64,000 nucleotides of DNA from Pohlia nutans. Taxonomy: Eukaryota; Streptophyta; Bryopsida; Bryales; Mniaceae. Each line of letters begins with the position of its first letter. Within the stretch, counting starts at the first letter, position 1. The position numbers and the translations under genes were made by a program. The notes below the pieces were generated by a model. The model did not search any database and was not told the DNA's origin. It was given only the letters and a program-made list of their open reading frames with translations. The DNA is taken from the NCBI GenBank assembly GCA_022496805.1, contig CM040106.1:7192001-7256000 (forward strand). Direction: 5' to 3'. Positions 59,268-64,000 of the stretch are shown here, piece after piece.

Positions 59268-59775
59268 CTGTGATCAAACGTCCACTGCACCGTCCGATCA
59301 AACACATTCTCAGTCGTCTGATCGCGAGCCGCTCGCTCGTCCGATCATGCATCCAATTGCCCGTCTGACCCGTAGATTGAGACACCAAATTCGTAGATTT
59401 CGCTGATTTCAGTCCATTTAAATCAGACCAGCACGAGGATGGGACTACAAATCTTGTAGATGTTGTCTTATGTGATGAACAAGCGTCCGCGGTCCGAATA
59501 AACATTGCGACGGGGGCGGTCGACCTCGTCGTCGAACATGAGCGTGCGACCTGTCCGCCCGTCCGATTGTCCGATCGCGCCGTTTGCCTCTTCGATCGCG
59601 TCGTCTGCCGTTCGCAACCGCCGACCGCCATCCGCTATGGTAAAACCCCCGTCCGCTGGGTAAAAATAGTGTATTTTTCAAAGTCATCAGATGTTGAGAC
59701 GCGAACGTCGACGTCCAGCGGATGTCCGAACGCGAACGTCCGCGTGTTAGCGTCCGAACAACCCTTTTGAATCGG
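59268..59775. repeat. GC-rich GTCCGATC cluster 4
   Basis: CACCGTCCGATCAAAC, CTCGTCCGATCATG, CGTCCGATTGTCCGATCGCG, CCGTCCGCTGGG, GTCCGAACGCGAACGTCCGC. A run of 12 or more C follows at about 59817. Confidence 0.65.
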
Positions 59776-59964
59776 CTGTTCTTTTCCATATTTTTTTATA
59801 AAATTCGAAAAACTACCCCCCCCCCCCCTCCCCTCAAAAAAGCCAGAAACTTATTGCCTCGGAAACTCAAGCAAAAACTGCTTGCGCAGGATTGGTCACG
59901 GGTACCTTTGAGGAGCGGTCGAAATTGGTAGCAGTAAATGAGAGGTGGCCCGTTATATATAGAG

Positions 59965-60235
59965 GCGGCTGCCGACTTAGTGTTTAGGCAGCCGGGGCAC
60001 GGCAGTCGGGCCGCAATAGTCGGTGTAGGCCGTCGGATCCAGGCCGACGGAATTAGGGCAGTTGGAGGGGGTCCGTCGGATCCACGCCGACGGGTTTAGG
60101 GCAGTCGGCTTATGATCGGAGCCGTCGGATCGGGCAGTCGGATGTAATAGACGGATCCAGGCCATCCGATACTAGTAGTCCGGACTAGGCTGTCGAGGTA
60201 GGCAGACGAGGATAGGCAGTCGGATAATCGCACCT
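59965..60235. repeat. GC-rich GCCGTCGGATCCAGGCCGAC cluster 5
   Basis: A ~50-bp unit, GTCGGATCCAGGCCGACGG then A/G-TT-AGGGCAGT, is present twice in tandem at about 60030-60110, with looser copies (GGGCAGTCGGAT, GACGGATCCAGGCC) to 60235. Words are in the opposite sense to cluster 4. Confidence 0.65.
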
Positions 60236-60518
60236 GAACACTCCACTGCTGGATGGAACTAAAACCGGATTTGGTTTACGAAGCAAAGTTGTAACTGTCA
60301 AAGTAAAGTGTAAATTAATACTAGTAGGATTCGATTATTCGTACTCGTTATTAATAATTTCCATATATATTTTTGTAAGGTTTAGGTGGTAAATCAATCA
60401 AAAAAAAAGCAATTAACAGAAACCAAAAGAAAAGTATTGGAGTGCAGTTGGAAAATCGTGTAGTACATGATGGTAGGCTTCCCATTAACTCGTTTTACTT
60501 ATTTTTGAAAATCATGTA

Positions 60519-61099
60519 TAACCCCTAAACGCCCTCACCTATGTGTCATTGGGGAAGTGTTGCAAAGATGTATTATAAAATCCAACTAACATGAATATTT
60601 CAAACTTGGTGTACGAATAAAAGTAACACATTTTGAAGTTTAGATTCTATCCATACGGTTAAATCTATGAGTGCTATCACTTATATATTTTTTATAAATT
60701 TTGAAACATAAAATAAAAATTTATATTCTAGTTCGATCATGAATAAGACATTGAAAGTATGTGGCTGAAATTTGTTGTGATGGGTCGTTACGTAGTACTA
60801 GAGGTGTTGTAATTTTAGGAGATTTTTAAGATGCTCGATTTTATGACTTATTAATTTCAACAACAATTTCAGACTTAAATATTAGAATTTTGGGTTGAAA
60901 TACTTCAACAAGAAATGAGGCATAGTTTATTCAGAATTTTTTTCATTATTGATCGGAACACACATACAAGAAGCTAACTTCCCATACAAATTTAAGTATA
61001 GAAATCACGAAAACTTCAAAAATTGCATGACGGCTGAGAAACTACGGATTAAATCCGTACTAGAAGCCAAATTTGCATGCTTGGACAATTAGGTGTTAA
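60519..61099 (+). repeat. TIR-bounded repeat family, copy 3
   Basis: Starts TAACCCCTAAACGCCCTCACC and ends ACAATTAGGTGTTA. The interior matches 2543-3081 and 4356-4939. Homology to the first locus extends to the left: 60270-60515 matches 1270-1510 (AGCAAAGTTGTAA-TGTCAA, GTAGTACA-GATGGTA, AATCATGT), so the larger repeat may be about 850 bp. Confidence 0.65.
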
Positions 61100-61210
61100 A
61101 ATCCCACTTTGTACACTAGGAATGAAATTTGAAAAAAAAACTTGCAGAAATATGCCAATTATTTATGGACAAGTATTTGCCATACAATACATACACACTC
61201 ACGCACACAC

Positions 61211-61215
<5 letters not shown>

Positions 61216-61262
<47 letters not shown>
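61216..61262. repeat. (TA)n microsatellite
   Basis: About 23 uninterrupted TA units, followed by A13. Confidence 0.95.
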
Positions 61263-61269
<7 letters not shown>

Positions 61270-61382
61270 ACCACAAAAAAAAAAAAATCGTAATTAGATG
61301 GGAAAAAAGGATCTCTACCATGCATTTGTATTCGAGGAAAATGATGCAAACATGCATGACTATTTAAATATAGCAACATTCC

Positions 61383-62405
61383 CTATTCCTCATCCGATTC
61401 TACATTGATAACGGGGATTGCTTCATCCAATGCGCGCTCCTCCCGTGTTTTACCACTTGAACCTTCGCCCTCCTGTATCACTCTTGGTGGCGCATACACA
61501 GCTATTTCGTTTGCGGCCGCCCGATGAATCTGTTGGAGGTTGCCCCTAGTGCGGTAACAAACAACGTCTTCTGTAATAACAAGATTTGGACGTTGGACTC
61601 TACCCTCTTGTCTGGCTTTCAAATACCGCTGTGTTTCTAGAGATACCTTGTACAACAGTACACAAATAGCTTGCATCTCGAGTCTAGGTTTGTGGTACAT
61701 CTGTTCGCTTATGACTTCGTCCCCCCTGCTAAGAATCGGGGCCTCTGAATCTTATTGCGGACGTATAGTCTCACCAATGTGATTCACCCTTTGTCTAATG
61801 GGAAGTTTTCCACTCACCAACTGCCCCGTTCTCGCGTCCCAATAATACCCGAACACTTGGAAAAAAAAGAATTTCAACCCAAAGTTTGGAGCTTTGTTTG
61901 GGTAGATCAAATTTGCGGCCAAAAGTACGTTCTCTTTGTTCTTCTGCCAGTTCCAATGCTGCCTCTAGATGTACAGTTGTTGCATGCTCATGTTGTACTT
62001 CCAGCTCCATTCTACCGTCTTCACAATTTCTTGGACGGTTACAAACCCCGCAAAATCTGTTGCGTTGTACCTCCAATGACTTGGCATGAACGGTAGTAAT
62101 CTAAATGTTTCATGCAACCGGCGGTGGAAAGGGCTGTTGCAAACTGGGCACCATCGGTCAAAAAGCATTCGTGGTAAAAGGCATTGTCTGCAACTTCCTA
62201 ATGACCAAAAACCCTCCGGTCCAAAATAATTATTGCAAACAATGCACTGGGAACCGTCGTGAATCATTTCGTTCGATGAAGGCCATTCCCTCTGTATTCC
62301 TAATGGGCTGCAATTGTATTCTTGGAGAAAATTCCATCGGTGTTCGATTGGTAATTTAGGCCAATCAATCCGTGGTTGGCCAGTCATCGTTTTGCACTGA
62401 ATCAA
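61383..62405 (-). pseudogene. Cys-rich zinc-finger-like gene, decayed
   Basis: One minus frame with TAG at 61965 and TAA near 61750. No ATG at the left edge; the first is in KTMTGQPRIDWPKLP (62387). CIVCNNYFGPEGFWSLGSCRQC followed by CPVCNSPFHRRLHETF gives two Cys pairs plus later C-P-x-C, a RING-like layout with one pair position (Cys-His of CxHxxC) apparently changed to LP. The C-terminal part is helical and ends acidic (VINVESDEE). I do not recognise the family with certainty. The coiled-coil frame at 63.3-64.0 kb on the same strand may be an upstream exon of it. Confidence 0.45.
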
Positions 62406-63324
62406 CTTTAGCCCAGGATGTTAGCATCAGATTTTGCAATCCTCGGGGAGTTCACTAGACATGTTTATTTGTATACACGTGCGTGACAAAGGTGTTTATT
62501 CAAGGGGTATTTAATTATCCATTCTTAATTTTTTGTACTGTATTACTATGTGATTTGCTACTTTCTTGTTTTTTAAATGACCCTATAATTACTTTTAAAT
62601 TTTATAAAGCTCTAATTTAAAGCTAGGTAGGTTCATTATAATTATTTGATCTAGCTCTAAAGGAATAATGAGCATTCAAAGTACTAAGTGACCAAAATCC
62701 AAGGCATAGTAAGGTCTTACAAGTGTATAAACATTTTCAAACAACAAAATCAGCCCATGTTTCTCAATCAACTTACACACACAATTAAACACAATTGGTA
62801 CTGAGTTTCAAAAAACAAAAAACAAAGAACACACCAACAACAGAGCAAGCAAAAAGAGGATCCATGCAATAATGTAGAAGGGTATAGAGTTAATACTACA
62901 ACATCCTGCTTGAAGCAGACAAACACAAGACCAACCAAAACTACTCTAATTTATCTTGAGAAATTGTTTCTAATACTTAAAAACACTAGCAAAACCGTAC
63001 ATAGCAAATGAAAGATGTCATGTTCATCTTGCAAAACAATTCCTAGCTTTTAAAAAGACTAGTATATCAATCAACAAACAATGCACGCCTTTGATACCTG
63101 TTACGTCCCAACACCCCGACTTCATTGCCATAGCCTTCAACAAAGACACCCTATTTCAAAAGAAACATAGGATCCTTAACTCCTACGGTATATTTTTACA
63201 AATATTTAAGAAATATGAGTTATTTATATCAAGCCTATATTCTTTATAATACACATTTTATCATACATACTCACCTATGTTACTTTTAAGAAAAATAATA
63301 AGTTTTTCCTTTTGTGAATATAAA
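62406..63324. other. AT-rich spacer or intron
   Basis: No gene or repeat recognised. It could be an intron between the coiled-coil and zinc-finger frames; splice sites are not clear. Confidence 0.3.
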
Positions 63325-63990
63325 TTACACTATATTTGCCCGCACATTGTTTTCTAATATTATTTCAGTGAACTCCTCGAGTCGCAATCTACCGTCTCTC
63401 CTCCATTCCACCAAAACTTGCTCCATCTCCATCTCCAATGCCCTCACTCTTGCCGCTGCAAAAATGGCAACAATTGCCCAGTCATCAAATTGCGTAGCAA
63501 GTGTGGCATACTCCTTTCTAAAACTTCTATTCTGCCGCTCTAACTCCACAGAGTTATCGTGTTGGACTTCGTACACCATTACGCGGTACGTCAAGTTCCC
63601 GCAACTGAGAGCATGCTCTAATTTTTTTTTTAAATCCTCCTTTTCTTTTTCTAGAGCGAGGTTCTTTGACATGACTTCACCGGCCAAAGACTCCATGGTC
63701 GCGATGCAATCTAGAGCAGCATCACGTTCATATTGCAGTTTGTCCTTGCGAATCATTGCCGCGACACGTTCCTCGTACTTCCACAACTATGATGAGGTCA
63801 TTGGTTCCTTCCCCTTGCCCATACATTCTGATGGTGGACCACTTGAAATGCCTTGATCAATGGGGACAAAAAAATTGTCACTCTGTACCATGGAATGAGC
63901 GTTTGAAGCAGCTTCCTTGAAACCCAGCTTATCAAGTTTCCCTTCTAAAAATGTCACCCTGGCGCACAGAGCTGCTGTCGAACCTTCTTT
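63325..63990 (-). pseudogene. Coiled-coil protein fragment
   Basis: The minus frame opens near 63990, passes a TAG at 63787 (CAG likely) and ends at TAA 63325. RVTFLEGKLDKLGFKEAA at its start and KDKLQYERDAALDCIATMES, NLALEKEKEDLKKKLEHAL have heptad spacing; an Ala-rich helix (AIVAIFAAARVRALEMEMEQ) follows. No enzymatic domain. The frame may continue in an exon beyond the window. Confidence 0.45.
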
Positions 63991-64000
63991 TATTCAAAAA

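Overview
This is a eukaryotic, plant-type genomic window built almost entirely from transposable elements and their decayed genes. I see no intact host gene. Plant-type evidence: a DD39D mariner with CTCCCTCTGTCCC termini (plant MLE and Stowaway style); a Ty3/gypsy element with an Athila/Tat-like FLDDFSVY reverse transcriptase motif; a Ty1/copia polyprotein of plant type; and a DUF659/hAT transposase. A full-length 5S rRNA-like sequence at 35892-36010 (minus) lacks the block CAGCACTAATGCACCGG that I remember from land plants and carries AAGGCCACTACACC instead. From memory this fits a charophyte alga or another early streptophyte better than a seed plant. That is inference only.

Layout. 1-6.6 kb: AT-rich DNA with at least two copies of a TIR-bounded repeat (TIR about TTAACCCCTAA), a 160-bp direct duplication, a copy of a dispersed ~120-bp repeat and an unrecognised 5.7-6.0 kb ORF. 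7.0-11.1 kb: fourteen copies of a 21-bp palindrome, followed directly by a decayed gene of the transposase-like family with the motifs DNACGDNKN and GHTHDDID (DUF7869-like); this is the best candidate for an undescribed element. 11.1-14.4 kb: AT-rich spacer, a 38-bp hairpin and a lone retrotransposon primer-binding-like site. 14.45-23.98 kb: a complete-structure but decayed Ty3/gypsy element on the minus strand (LTRs ~414 bp, gag, pol, and a long extra 3' ORF). 24.9-27.2 kb: a single low-complexity open frame broken by two TAGs. 27.8-35.9 kb: a degenerate LINE on the plus strand with a 2A-like peptide, an EEP endonuclease, an RT with a mutated catalytic Asp, RNase H and a CCHC tail. Its RNase H is split by a 993-bp foldback element with perfect TA target duplication. 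The 5S-like sequence lies directly at its 3' end in antisense. 38.8-41.6 kb: a 5'-truncated copia element (minus). 41.7-44.9 kb: unrecognised ORFs and a CCGTCTGCC minisatellite. 44.9-46.7 kb: a kinase-like pseudogene (minus). 47.3-49.9 kb: a hAT-like transposase pseudogene (minus). 50.1-53.0 kb: GC-rich GTCCGAT clusters, a microsatellite and a disordered ORF with a UIM-like motif. 53.6-56.26 kb: a large inverted repeat overlapping the 5' part of a second kinase-like pseudogene (plus). 56.26-57.97 kb: a full-length mariner. 58-64 kb: more TIR repeats, GC-rich clusters, a Cys-rich zinc-finger-like pseudogene and a coiled-coil ORF (both minus).

A shared theme is the mode of decay. Most element genes keep one reading frame but are cut by single in-frame TAG or TGA codons at places where CAG, CGA or TGG would be expected, and both the LINE and the copia RT active sites read N in place of a catalytic D. 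This fits cytosine-methylation-driven C-to-T decay. The LINE and copia elements also have many frameshifts, which points to greater age or a different history. Because this is a eukaryote, introns may split some genes described here; coordinates for coding regions are those of visible reading frames, not proven exons.
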